From positions 1 through 64,000 of the forward strand of contig NZ_QEWW01000002.1 of the NCBI RefSeq assembly GCF_003121895.1: a stretch of 64,000 bases of DNA, in the 5' to 3' direction. How positions within the stretch are numbered: position 1 is the stretch's first letter; each line of letters begins with the position of its first letter. Of this stretch, positions 9,088 through 17,440 are shown one piece after another. The position numbers and the translations under genes are program-made. This DNA comes from Ignatzschineria cameli (GTDB taxonomy: Bacteria > Pseudomonadota > Gammaproteobacteria > Cardiobacteriales > Wohlfahrtiimonadaceae). Under the pieces are notes generated by a model, which was not told the DNA's origin, searched no databases, and worked only from the letters and a program-made list of their open reading frames with translations.

Positions 9088-9984
9088 CTAGGTTAAGCGA
9101 CGCATTTGATGGTTATAGTTTTTAATAAAGTGCGGAAGGCTCGGATTGATGTTATCTCGGCGCCAAACGAGTTCGAGGTCAAAGGTTACATCAAGTTCTG
9201 GCAGTGAATGCATCACAACATTATAGACCTTTAGATACTTTGCAACTGCAGGAACAAAGGTATAGCCTCGACCCGCGGAGACAAGGCTTAACATCGAATT
9301 ATAATCACAGCCCTCATGATCAATTTTGGGCGTAAAGTCGTGGCGCCTTAACTCATCGATAATCATTTTATAGAGGTCGAAGGCCTGATTTTCAGGAGAC
9401 CAGATAAAAGGTTCGGTGCGTAGTTCGTCGATCTTTTTAGGAGGATGATCAGCAAAGGCTGAATTTTTGTTAATCGCTAATAACATCGACTCTTTATAGA
9501 GAAAACGACCTAAAAAGTCATTATCATCTTGTGGGCGAATAAACATAAAGCCGGCATCAAGCTCGCCATTGCGCAGCGCCATAATCTGTTTTCGTGAGTG
9601 CATAGTACAGATATTAAGAGAGATTTCGGGGTTGTGTTTCCGGAACTCGCTGAGATGTTGTTGTACTTCAGTCAGCCAAATATGTTGTGGGGTAATGCCT
9701 ATTTTTAGATAGCCGATATCACCTTGATCTGCTTTAATTGCTTGAGATTTTGCCCGTTCAATAGCGTTGAGAATATTGATCGCATCTTGATAAAACTTTC
9801 TACCAGCAGAGGTTAAGACCATTCCTCTTGCGTGTCGCTCAAAGAGCGTTACGCCGACACTCTCCTCAAGATTTTTAATCTGTCGAGTAATTGCTGGCTG
9901 GGCAATATGTAGTGTTCTTGAAGCTGCCGCGACACTGCCTAATTCCGCGACTGTCACGAAGTAGTGTAGTTGTCTATTTTCCAT
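9088..9984 (-). CDS. LysR family transcriptional regulator
   Basis: A 298-residue LysR-type regulator. The N-terminal winged helix-turn-helix (about residues 2-60) reads LGSVAAASRTLHIAQPAITRQIKNLE, and the effector-binding domain follows with KIGITPQHIWL and LVSAGRGYTFVPAVAKYL. The sequence is reminiscent of the BenM/CatR branch, so an aromatic or small carboxylate effector is possible. It faces away from cydAB across a 600-bp gap and erpA lies downstream in the same direction. No catabolic operon is adjacent, so its target is not apparent. Confidence 0.9.
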   Translation of the reverse strand: MENRQLHYFVTVAELGSVAAASRTLHIAQPAITRQIKNLEESVGVTLFERHARGMVLTSAGRKFYQDAINILNAIERAKSQAIKADQGDIGYLKIGITPQHIWLTEVQQHLSEFRKHNPEISLNICTMHSRKQIMALRNGELDAGFMFIRPQDDNDFLGRFLYKESMLLAINKNSAFADHPPKKIDELRTEPFIWSPENQAFDLYKMIIDELRRHDFTPKIDHEGCDYNSMLSLVSAGRGYTFVPAVAKYLKVYNVVMHSLPELDVTFDLELVWRRDNINPSLPHFIKNYNHQMRRLT

Positions 9985-10140
9985 ATTATTCCCTCTATAT
10001 TCCCTATTTTACTACTTTTTCCAGTTTTACTATTTCCCTTTTTCTTTGCCTTACTATCACTTATAGCTTCCCCTGAAGGGAGACTCCTCTCTTAAACACC
10101 ATCGCCTAGGATATTTGCTTTTATAATGACTTATTGTTCG

Positions 10141-10193
10141 GTTAATTGTTTTGTTAATTGCTGCAGTTAGTTGTTGTTAGTTGTTGTTAGTTG
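10141..10193 (+). promoter_or_regulatory. Cluster of GTTAATTG-like direct repeats upstream of cydAB
   Basis: GTTAATTG occurs at 10141 and 10153 and GTTAGTTG at 10166, 10176 and 10186, giving spacings of 12, 13, 10 and 10 bp. ArcA recognises GTTA-type direct repeats of about 11 bp, and cydAB is a classical ArcA-activated operon in enteric bacteria, so this may be an ArcA region about 400-450 bp before cydA. Short tandem repeats are common between genes in this window, so chance slippage is the alternative. Confidence 0.4.
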
Positions 10194-10457
10194 AGTTATT
10201 GCAACAAATAGGTTTTGTTAGGCATGATCGAACGATCTTAGAAGAGGATGAAATGAAGCTATAAGGGAAATATTTGGCACTCTATTAGTAAGCGCCCTTA
10301 TTACTTATTCAGTTCTCTATCTATGATCTTACCCTATTTATAGGGCTTTGTATTTATGGGGCTATTTTTTATTGCTATCAAAATATTAGATCGATCTATC
10401 TATAACAAAAAAGTATATCATACTCACAATAAAGGTATTATTTATAAAATATAAGAT

Positions 10458-10471
10458 TTGATAACATTGAA
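10458..10471 (+). promoter_or_regulatory. Weak FNR-like site
   Basis: TTGATAACATTGAA has one perfect FNR half-site (TTGAT) and a second half matching three of five positions. It is about 125 bp before the cydA start. It is listed only because cyd operons are often oxygen-regulated. Confidence 0.2.
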
Positions 10472-10595
10472 CTCATGCTATTTGCCCTAATTTAAGGAGA
10501 AGCAAAAAGGTATAGGTTTGTAATCGTAGTAATTATGTAGTTTTGTCGTAATTGCTACGTTACAAGTGATTAGATCTCATGTTTGTGGAGTAGAT

Positions 10596-11954
10596 ATGAT
10601 GAGTGCAATTTTGTTAGCGCGGATCCAATTTGCGTTTACAGTCTCATTCCATATTATCTTTCCGGCAATAACAATAGGGCTCGGTATGTGGCTCGTTGTG
10701 CTAGAAGGACTCTGGTTAAAGACTAAAAAACCAGTCTATATGGATATTTATAATTTTTGGGTAAAATTTTTCGCCGTTGCCTTTGCTATGGGGGTTGTCT
10801 CCGGTGTGGTGATGGCCTTCCAGTTTGGTTCTAACTGGAGTGAGTTTTCGAAGTTCTCGGGTTCTGTGACGGGGCCGCTGCTGATCTATGAGGTCATTAC
10901 CGCCTTCTTCTTAGAAGCAGGATTTTTGGGGATTATGCTCTTTGGTCGAGATCGAGTTGGTCCGAAGATGCACTTTTTTGCAACAGCAATGGTTGCATTA
11001 GGAACAACATTCTCTGCGTATTGGATTTTAGTCTCTAACAGCTTTATGCAGACCCCCCCTTCGCTTGAGTCGGGTGCGATTGAGATTGTGGATGGTGTTG
11101 TTGTGGTGAAAGATTGGCTTGCGATTCTTTTCAGTGCTTCTTTGCCGATCCGCATGGTGCATATGTTGACAGCAGCACTTTTAACGGCAACGTTGATTAT
11201 CTCAGGAACAGCAGCTTGGCACCTCTTGCGTGGGCATCGCAATGCGGCGGTTAAGAAGATGTTGAGTATGTCTTTGGTAACACTCTTCTTTGTCTCAATT
11301 TTCCAAGTAGTTATTGGTGATATCCATGGCCTTAATGTACGGGATCATCAGCCTACTAAATTAGCAGCAATTGAGGGACATTGGGATGCAACGCCAGAGG
11401 GGGAAGGAACGGGCTTTATTCTCTTTGCAATTCCTAATCAAGAGGAGCAGAAAAATTACTTCTCGATCGAGATTCCCTATGCAGCAAGTTTAATCTTAAC
11501 GCATACACTTGATGGTAAAGTTGCGAACTTAAAAGCATTCCCGAAAGAAGATATTCCTCCTGTTGGTTGGGTCTTCTGGTCCTTCCGCGTAATGGTAGGA
11601 TTAGGATTCTTAATGGTTATCTTAGGGATTTGGGGTGTTTGGCAGAGACATAAGAAGACCTTGGGTGAGAAGAAAGGGTTACTCCGTTTTGCACTCTGGA
11701 TGGGACCAAGTGGTTTGATCTCAGTCTTAGCCGGTTGGTTTGTCACAGAGATTGGTCGTCAGCCTTGGTTGGTCTATAACATTATGCGCGTTACTGAGGG
11801 ACACTCTTTTATACATACCGCAGGAGATTTAACGGTGTCATTAGCGCTCTTTGTGATTGCTTACCTCGTAGTCTTCTTATTTGGAGTGACGATCCTTTTC
11901 CGTATTTTGCGCAGAGGACCTCAAAGTTCTGATGTCGCTGTAGCTGAGCAGTAA
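10596..11954 (+). CDS. cydA: Cytochrome bd-type quinol oxidase subunit I, short Q-loop (CIO) type
   Basis: Subunit I carries heme b558, b595 and the d-type site and oxidises quinol in the inner membrane. With the start at 10596, His19 falls in SFHIIFPAI, the heme ligand position of E. coli CydA. The second ligand histidine is in PIRMVHMLTA, and the signature GRQPW is present. At 452 residues it lacks the C-terminal Q-loop insertion of the 522-residue E. coli protein, as in cyanide-insensitive oxidases (CioA). The upstream GTG at 10566 was rejected because GGAG stands five bases before the ATG at 10596. cydB follows after 10 bp. Confidence 0.93.
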   Translation: MMSAILLARIQFAFTVSFHIIFPAITIGLGMWLVVLEGLWLKTKKPVYMDIYNFWVKFFAVAFAMGVVSGVVMAFQFGSNWSEFSKFSGSVTGPLLIYEVITAFFLEAGFLGIMLFGRDRVGPKMHFFATAMVALGTTFSAYWILVSNSFMQTPPSLESGAIEIVDGVVVVKDWLAILFSASLPIRMVHMLTAALLTATLIISGTAAWHLLRGHRNAAVKKMLSMSLVTLFFVSIFQVVIGDIHGLNVRDHQPTKLAAIEGHWDATPEGEGTGFILFAIPNQEEQKNYFSIEIPYAASLILTHTLDGKVANLKAFPKEDIPPVGWVFWSFRVMVGLGFLMVILGIWGVWQRHKKTLGEKKGLLRFALWMGPSGLISVLAGWFVTEIGRQPWLVYNIMRVTEGHSFIHTAGDLTVSLALFVIAYLVVFLFGVTILFRILRRGPQSSDVAVAEQ

Positions 11955-11964
11955 GGAGTCTATC

Positions 11965-13026
11965 ATGGATTACAATATGTTAGTTATCATCTGGACAGGC
12001 ATTATCCTTTTAGGTGTTGCGATCTATGTCGTTCTAGATGGCTTTGATTTAGGGGTGGGAATGCTCTACCCCTTTGTGAAGCGGGAAGAGGATCGCACCA
12101 CGCTCATGAATAGTATCGGCCCGGTTTGGGATGGTAATGAGACCTGGCTTATTTTGGGCGGTGCTGCGCTTTTTGGGATCTTTCCCATTGCTTATTCTGT
12201 CGTACTTTCAGGATTCTATATTCCCGTTATTCTTCTTCTGATGGCGCTTATCTTTAGAGGGGTCTCTTTTGAGTTCCGAGGACGAGTCTCAGAAAATCGT
12301 CGAAACTTCTGGAATAATGCATTCTTCTTAGGTTCGCTCTTTGCCGCTTTCTTCCAAGGTGTTATTGCAGGTGCTTTGGTGCAAGGATTTGACTTTATGC
12401 CTGCAGCAGATGCAATCAATGCACCTGAAGGATATGTCTCAAAAGGGGCGTTAGACCTTGTAATGGCTGGTGGAATTTGGGCTTGGCTCTCTCCTTTCTC
12501 CATTGTTTCTGGTTTAGGTTTAACAGCTTTCTATGCGCTGTTAGGTTCAACTTGGGCGATTAAGAAGACAGAAGGGGAGCTACAGACACATATTCGTCAT
12601 TTAACCCGTAAAATTGCGCTACTCTTTTTCCTTTTAGCGACAATTATTCTGGCTTGGACGGTGATGATTTGGCAAGAGCAACTCTTTATGGCAGAGAATC
12701 TCTGGAAGGTCTATCTCTTTGGTGGACTCTATCTGGTTGCCATAATTGTTGCGGCTATTTTGATGCGCTCTATTAGGAATTCTAATACGCATTGGCAACC
12801 ATTTGTCTATTCTCTATTGATGGCGGTATTAGGTGCTGGCGCGTTAGTGGGCTTCTTGCTTCCCTATATTGTACCTTTTCAGGTCACGATCTTTACGGCA
12901 GCTGCGCCAGAATCAACTTTAACCTTCTCATTAGTCGGGGCGCTGATCTTTATTCCGCTCGTTCTACTCTATACAGGTTATATCTACTATGTCTTTAGAG
13001 GAAAAGTGCAAGGAGAGGGTTATTAA
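11965..13026 (+). CDS. cydB: Cytochrome bd-type quinol oxidase subunit II
   Basis: This 353-residue integral membrane protein is the partner of CydA. It opens with the typical IVYVVLDGFDLGVGM-like stretch (here IYVVLDGFDLGVGML) and continues with GPVWDGNETWLILGG. About eight membrane segments are visible. AAGGAG stands six bases before the ATG. A small DUF2474 gene follows immediately, and the three genes end at a strong terminator, so they form one operon. Confidence 0.95.
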   Translation: MDYNMLVIIWTGIILLGVAIYVVLDGFDLGVGMLYPFVKREEDRTTLMNSIGPVWDGNETWLILGGAALFGIFPIAYSVVLSGFYIPVILLLMALIFRGVSFEFRGRVSENRRNFWNNAFFLGSLFAAFFQGVIAGALVQGFDFMPAADAINAPEGYVSKGALDLVMAGGIWAWLSPFSIVSGLGLTAFYALLGSTWAIKKTEGELQTHIRHLTRKIALLFFLLATIILAWTVMIWQEQLFMAENLWKVYLFGGLYLVAIIVAAILMRSIRNSNTHWQPFVYSLLMAVLGAGALVGFLLPYIVPFQVTIFTAAAPESTLTFSLVGALIFIPLVLLYTGYIYYVFRGKVQGEGY

Positions 13027-13027
13027 G

Positions 13028-13252
13028 ATGAAACAGGGAAGAGAAACACTCAAAAAAGCGGTAGATGAGCAGCAATTAGCTGTAAATAACAAGCAAGATC
13101 AATCTCAGTCGGGGCGCGGTCCTAAAAGATCATTGAAGTCACAGCTTATTTGGATGATAGGCTTATGGCTCGGTGGTGTTATCTCTCTCTATCTCTTTGT
13201 GAAATTAGTAAAAGTAGTAATGTCCCTTGTCGGTTTATATGCATCCCCCTAG
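13028..13252 (+). CDS. DUF2474-type small subunit of the bd-type oxidase
   Basis: A 74-residue protein with a single membrane segment (about residues 40-65) in LIWMIGLWLGGVISLYLF, matching the W-x3-LWLGGV-like pattern of DUF2474. These short proteins follow cioAB-type genes and are thought to play the part that CydX plays in E. coli. This copy is longer than the roughly 40-residue members I know because of a charged N-terminal half rich in lysine, glutamine and asparagine. The ATG at 13028 is preferred, with AAGGAGAGGG upstream in the end of cydB. An upstream start at 12989 inside cydB is possible but less likely. Confidence 0.7.
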   Translation: MKQGRETLKKAVDEQQLAVNNKQDQSQSGRGPKRSLKSQLIWMIGLWLGGVISLYLFVKLVKVVMSLVGLYASP

Positions 13253-13272
13253 AAGATAAAACCGACAATTTG

Positions 13273-13307
13273 CCCCTAAGGATAAATCCTCCTTAGGGGA
13301 TTTTTTT
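13273..13307 (+). terminator. Intrinsic terminator of the cyd operon
   Basis: CCCCTAAGGA (13273-13282) pairs perfectly with TCCTTAGGGG (13290-13299) around a 7-nt loop and is followed by ATTTTTTT. Confidence 0.95.
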
Positions 13308-13439
13308 ATTACTGAGATCTAAATATAAGGGATAAAACATCGCCCTAAACTCAAAACTCACATCTCAGATTTCATAAACTATAAATTATAAAAAAGCTAA
13401 AAAGCGGTGGATCGAAAAGAATTTAGTCAATATGAAAAG

Positions 13440-13477
13440 CCCCTACAAGAGGAGTCTACAGATCGCTCTTATAGGGG
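13440..13477 (-). terminator. Terminator of aspS, possibly bidirectional
   Basis: CCCCTACAAGAG (13440-13451) pairs with CTCTTATAGGGG (13466-13477), 11 of 12 bp, around a 14-nt loop. Leftward the stem is followed by CTTTTCATA, and rightward by TTTATTG. It lies about 95 bp beyond the aspS stop. Confidence 0.75.
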
Positions 13478-13571
13478 TTTATTGCTTATCGGTCACAATA
13501 CGTTATGCAATTATTACCATATTGTTATCGTACTGTGATCGTTAATCGGTGGATTAACGACTGGTAGATGA

Positions 13572-15356
13572 TTATTTTTGTGTCTCTTTCTCACCTTCAA
13601 CAACAGCAATAGCAAGCTCATCTAATTGTGCTTGGCTAATATGGGCCGGGGCATCCGTTAAGAGGCATGCAGCTGATTGTGTTTTCGGGAAAGCGATTAC
13701 ATCACGGATTGAGCTCGCTTCTGCCATTAACATCACTAAGCGATCGAGTCCAAATGCGATTCCTCCATGAGGTGGTGCACCATATTTAAGTGCATCAAGC
13801 AGGAAGCCAAATTTCTCTTCAGCTTCAGCTTTATCGATACCGAGAAGTTCAAAGACCTTCATCTGTACATCATGTTTGAAGATTCGGATCGATCCGCCGC
13901 CAAGCTCTGTTCCATTGAGGACTAAGTCATAAGCATTTGCAATAGCATTTGCTGGGTCACTAAGGGAGTCGATACCTGTTTTGGGTGTTGTGAAGGGGTG
14001 ATGCACGGCAACATAGCGTTTTGCATCTTCATCATATTCAAACATCGGGAAATCAACAACCCACATAGGTGCCCATTTAGTGGTTAAGAGATTGAGATCT
14101 TTACCGATCTTCACACGGAGCGCACCAATTGCATCATTGACGATAGTTGCTTTATCCGCACCAAAGAAGATGATGTCATTATTTTTTGCCGCAGTTGCTT
14201 CAAGTAGAGCAGTTAGAGTTGCATCATCTAAGAACTTAACGATCGGAGATTGTAATCCCTCACGACCTGCAGATAGATCATTGACACGGATATAGGCAAG
14301 GCCTTTCGCACCGTAACGACCGACAAACTCTGTATACTCATCGATATGACGACGAGTAAATTGATCGGAAACATTAGGGATATTAAGCGCAACTACGCGA
14401 CCATTTTCACGGTTTGCAGCATCCTTAAAGACCTTAAATTCACACCCTTTCATCAACTCAGTGACATCCGTGAATTCAAGCGGGATACGAAGGTCAGGCT
14501 TATCAGAACCGAAACGTGCCATCGCCTCATGCCAAGTCATACGAGGGAAGTTATCACCGAGGTCGACATCGATAGACTCTTTAAAGACATCACGAATCAT
14601 CTTCTCGGCAATATCCATAATTTGATCAGAGGAGAGGAATGAGGTCTCAATATCCACCTGCGTAAATTCAGGCTGACGATCAGCGCGAAGATCTTCATCA
14701 CGGAAGCAGCGAACGATCTGATAGTAGCGATCAAAACCGCTCACCATTAAGAGCTGCTTAAAGAGTTGTGGACTCTGTGGTAGCGCAAAAAACTCACCAT
14801 GATGGACGCGAGAAGGGACCACATAGTCACGAGCGCCTTCCGGCGTTGCTTTTGTTAAAAATGGGGTCTCAATATCGAGAAAGCCTTGCTCATCAAGCGC
14901 TTTACGAATATAGCGTGTTACTTTTGAGCGAAGCATGATGTTTTGATGCATGCGTGTATCGCGCAGATCGAGGTAACGATATTTAAGGCGAACCTCTTCA
15001 GATGTTTTATCATCTCCAAGTTGGAAAGGAAGAGGCGCTGCGCTGTTGAGTATCTCTAAACGCTTTGCAATAACTTCGATTTTCCCTGAAACAATATTAG
15101 GATTGACCATTCCATCAGGACGAGCAATAACTTCACCCTCAATCTTGATAACAAATTCATTTCGAATCTTTTCTGCTTCTTCAAAAGGAGTGGTGAGATG
15201 TGCCGGGTCGATAACCACTTGCACGATTCCTTCTCTATCCCGAAGATCTACGAAAATAATTCCGCCATGGTCGCGGCGACGATGTACCCAGCCAGAGAGG
15301 GTAACCGTTTTATCGAGAAGCGCCTCGTTGACGAGTCCGCAGTAGTGTGATCGCAT
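13572..15356 (-). CDS. aspS: Aspartyl-tRNA synthetase, probably non-discriminating
   Basis: A class II synthetase of 594 residues with the bacterial layout: N-terminal OB-fold anticodon domain, catalytic domain with motif 2 [16 protein letters not shown], a GAD insert, and motif 3 in GLDRLVML. The frame extends upstream, but the start is placed at MRSHYCG, where AAGGA precedes the ATG and the sequence aligns with other AspRS. The specificity positions read [10 protein letters not shown] (His30) and RPDGMVN (Gly82), as in the non-discriminating P. aeruginosa enzyme, whereas E. coli has Leu and Lys. It may therefore also charge tRNA-Asn, to be amidated by GatCAB. That part is inference. Confidence 0.95.
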   Translation of the reverse strand: MRSHYCGLVNEALLDKTVTLSGWVHRRRDHGGIIFVDLRDREGIVQVVIDPAHLTTPFEEAEKIRNEFVIKIEGEVIARPDGMVNPNIVSGKIEVIAKRLEILNSAAPLPFQLGDDKTSEEVRLKYRYLDLRDTRMHQNIMLRSKVTRYIRKALDEQGFLDIETPFLTKATPEGARDYVVPSRVHHGEFFALPQSPQLFKQLLMVSGFDRYYQIVRCFRDEDLRADRQPEFTQVDIETSFLSSDQIMDIAEKMIRDVFKESIDVDLGDNFPRMTWHEAMARFGSDKPDLRIPLEFTDVTELMKGCEFKVFKDAANRENGRVVALNIPNVSDQFTRRHIDEYTEFVGRYGAKGLAYIRVNDLSAGREGLQSPIVKFLDDATLTALLEATAAKNNDIIFFGADKATIVNDAIGALRVKIGKDLNLLTTKWAPMWVVDFPMFEYDEDAKRYVAVHHPFTTPKTGIDSLSDPANAIANAYDLVLNGTELGGGSIRIFKHDVQMKVFELLGIDKAEAEEKFGFLLDALKYGAPPHGGIAFGLDRLVMLMAEASSIRDVIAFPKTQSAACLLTDAPAHISQAQLDELAIAVVEGEKETQK

Positions 15357-15609
15357 AATTGAGTCCTTAAATATCAAATATATTAAATGGTGGAGTTTTC
15401 TCTTTCGATGATGATAGAGCACGCACCATTTCGCACTGGAAATGAAATACCAAATTATACAATTATAGGGGATTTTAGGGAAGATTTCAGGAGAAGATCG
15501 TATTGAACTCCATATCGAATTTCACATTGAGTTTTATAGTGAGTTTCAAGGATCTCTGCTACGTGTAACGCATCATGAAGATGCATTATGAGGAGCGATC
15601 TAAATGAAT

Positions 15610-15637
15610 GATTGAAGAATATTGATTGAAGAATTGA
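15610..15637. repeat. 14-bp direct duplication
   Basis: GATTGAAGAATATT (15610-15623) is followed by GATTGAAGAATTGA (15624-15637), matching at 11 to 12 positions. It lies in the non-coding gap upstream of the structured RNA candidate. Confidence 0.65.
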
Positions 15638-15670
15638 TGTTGAATGTTCTGAATTGGTCTTCGATCAATT

Positions 15671-15814
15671 GCAGGGGAGGGGTCTAAAACGGGACTCAAC
15701 GCCTGCCGCTACCGATTTCAAGATGTGCCCCCGTGTAAATTAGATGAATTTACCGCAGAGCCATCTTGAACAGTAATCTAGGAACCTACGCCTGACAAAC
15801 GTAGGTTCCTAGAT
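15671..15814 (+). ncRNA. Candidate structured RNA of unknown family
   Basis: Four nested or consecutive helices can be drawn. GCAGG (15671-15675) pairs with CCTGC (15702-15706) and encloses GGGTC/GACTC (15680-15684, 15693-15697, with one G-U pair on the plus strand). TTCAAGATG/CATCTTGAA (15717-15725, 15762-15770) encloses GTAAATT/AATTTAC (15735-15741, 15747-15753). Finally a perfect 15-bp hairpin joins 15776-15790 to 15800-15814. The region is more GC-rich than the sequence around it. I compared it by memory with 6S RNA, tmRNA, RNase P, 4.5S RNA and common riboswitches and found no match. The plus strand is favoured only by the G-U pair. It has no T tract. Confidence 0.4.
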
Positions 15815-16247
15815 CTATAAGCCTATCTGGTCTCTTGTTTTTCTTCTTATTGTGAGACTCGATGCTACTTCACCATACCTACTAAGCCGTGAGAGTATTT
15901 TCTCTCTTTAGCCTAGTCCTCCTTTGAATGTGCCCAGATTGTGGTGATCTATTATTGATATTTTTTATCAATCTAAGCACAAAATTTTATTAAGCCGACA
16001 CCTTTATGAGTATCAATTCTAGTTGGAAAAAGCAAACATTAAGTTCTTTTTTAATCGCTTTAGAAAAATAGTTTTATCTAACTATTTGAATTTTATCAAT
16101 ATTTCTATTTCTACTTTTAGGGGTGAATTCTCTCAAAAGAGCTATGAGAAAAATAGGGAGGGGAAAAGCGGTAGGATCCCTGTGAGGTGTGGTATTGTTG
16201 ATCTCTTATGGCAAAATGGCTGCCGCTGATAATAATTAGGAATCCAT

Positions 16248-16280
16248 ATACAATATATAATATATTATTATATATTGTAT
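16248..16280. other. AT-rich perfect stem-loop upstream of the TSUP gene
   Basis: ATACAATATATAAT (16248-16261) pairs perfectly with ATTATATATTGTAT (16267-16280) around five bases. It is about 195 bp before the transporter start. It could be an operator for a dimeric regulator or a cruciform-prone site. No T tract follows. Confidence 0.45.
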
Positions 16281-16473
16281 TGTGCGTGGTTATATATGGT
16301 TACAGATGCTTTATGGATGCGCTATATTTGGTCACGTTTTGTCATATTTTTTAATAGACGATTGTTAATCGATCCGTTTCTACTGTTCATTAGGAGATAG
16401 AAAGTGAACGAGGTAGTGCCGCGAGTTGATGGGCGATTATTGCAAGCGATAATATCAGGTAAGAGAGGATGGG

Positions 16474-17283
16474 ATGGGTATTGAGTTATTAATATTTCTG
16501 TTTTTAGGTTGTATTATTGGTCTTATTTCAGGATTGTTGGGCGTTGGAGGCGGGACGGTAGTGGTGCCGACTTTAGTCTTCTTTTTAGTCTCTATCGGCA
16601 TGGATCCTGAATTGATAATGAAGGTTGCTTTAGGAACCTCTTTTGCTGTTGTAGGAATTACGAGTCTCTCTTCAGTTATTGCTCATCAAAGAAGAGGATC
16701 GGTGATGTGGGGCGTTGTTTTCCTACTAGGTATTGGCGCAATGATTGGTGTCTCGATCGGTAGTCTTGTTGTGACAATGATGAATGATCTTATTTTACAA
16801 CTGCTCTTCTGTATCTTCTTAGCTTACACTATTTATAACATGTTGCGCACCGCATCTAAGAAGGAGGCGGAGAGTGTCTCACACTTTGCTAAACCGCTCT
16901 TTGTATTAGTTGGGGGTGTGATCGGTTTTGTCTCTAGTTTTGTTGGGATTGGCGGTGGTGTGATGATTGTGCCTGTCTTAAGTAAGATCGGTTATAAGAT
17001 GAAAAATGCAATCGCCTCCTCCTCTGCCGTTGGAATGATTATGGCTGCCGCAGGTGCAGGGAATGCCATTTTTAATGGGATGGGCGTTGAAGGTGTTCCG
17101 GAATCCTCTTTAGGATTTGTCTACTATCCGGCAGTGATAGGGCTTTCAATTACCAGTGTTATCTTTGCACCTATCGGCGCAAAATTGGTCTATGTTTTAC
17201 CCGTGAAACGTATTCGCCAAATATTAGCCGGGTTTTTATCCATTATATTGGTGATCTTTATCTACAATAACTTTGTCTCATAG
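16474..17283 (+). CDS. TSUP (TauE/SafE) family sulfite/sulfonate-type transporter
   Basis: A 269-residue inner-membrane protein with about eight membrane segments arranged as two homologous halves. Each half begins with a glycine-rich motif: GLISGLLGVGGGTVVVPTLV near residue 17 and GFVSSFVGIGGGVMIVPVL near residue 148. Members of the family export sulfite, sulfoacetate or related organic anions, and the substrate cannot be read from the sequence. It stands alone between a long gap and a strong terminator. GAGAGG lies a few bases before the ATG. Confidence 0.88.
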   Translation: MGIELLIFLFLGCIIGLISGLLGVGGGTVVVPTLVFFLVSIGMDPELIMKVALGTSFAVVGITSLSSVIAHQRRGSVMWGVVFLLGIGAMIGVSIGSLVVTMMNDLILQLLFCIFLAYTIYNMLRTASKKEAESVSHFAKPLFVLVGGVIGFVSSFVGIGGGVMIVPVLSKIGYKMKNAIASSSAVGMIMAAAGAGNAIFNGMGVEGVPESSLGFVYYPAVIGLSITSVIFAPIGAKLVYVLPVKRIRQILAGFLSIILVIFIYNNFVS

Positions 17284-17321
17284 AGTCTCTATTTTAGAAG
17301 TTATTGTGCAGAAGATGAGAA

Positions 17322-17347
17322 GCAGGAGCCAAGCTCCTGCTTTTTTT
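17322..17347 (+). terminator. Intrinsic terminator of the TSUP gene
   Basis: GCAGGAGC (17322-17329) and GCTCCTGC (17333-17340) form a perfect stem with a 3-nt loop, followed by seven T residues. Confidence 0.95.
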
Positions 17348-17440
17348 GTATAATCAGGGGTCATATTAATAATCTTATAGCGCGTTTTATCGATCGCTTA
17401 CTATTGCAGCATAGATTAATCAAAAGGTTTAATTCTACCC

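Larger units (their letters stand above)
9985..10595. other. Long intergenic region between the LysR gene and cydA
   Basis: About 610 bp of non-coding sequence. It holds the leftward LysR promoter and the rightward cyd promoter. Visible elements are a cluster of GTTAATTG/GTTAGTTG direct repeats (10141-10193), an inverted repeat GATCGAACGATC near 10226 and a weak FNR-like site at 10458-10471. Confidence 0.6.
13253..13571. other. Convergent intergenic region with two terminators
   Basis: About 320 bp between the converging cyd operon and aspS. It holds one terminator for each and no gene. Confidence 0.7.
15357..16473. other. 1.1-kb intergenic gap between aspS and the TSUP gene
   Basis: This is the longest gap in the window. 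From the left: the aspS upstream region with two TATAAT-like hexamers on the minus strand (15454-15459, 15462-15467), a 14-bp direct duplication (15610-15637), a structured RNA candidate (15671-15814), another inverted-repeat segment (about 15879-15915, GAGAG pairing with CTCTC), and a 14-bp AT-rich stem-loop (16248-16280). No open frame in it looks like a gene. A 68-codon frame at 16023-16229 has no ribosome binding site and unusual composition. Confidence 0.6.

Noticed and set aside
8922-9125. Plus-strand frame of 67 codons between erpA and the LysR gene
   Set aside because: It overlaps the end of the LysR gene and the erpA promoter and resembles no family.
12989-13027. Longer start for the DUF2474 gene inside cydB
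   Set aside because: The ATG at 13028 directly after the cydB stop has AAGGAGAGGG upstream. The longer form would overlap the conserved end of cydB.
15671-15814. Structured segment as a rho-independent terminator or as 6S RNA
   Set aside because: No T tract follows the last hairpin on either strand, it is over 300 bp from the aspS start side, and the 6S central-bubble sequence features could not be aligned.
16023-16229. 68-codon open frame in the gap before the TSUP gene
   Set aside because: No ribosome binding site, composition dominated by Phe, Ile, Asn and Lys as expected from random AT-rich DNA, and no recognisable family.
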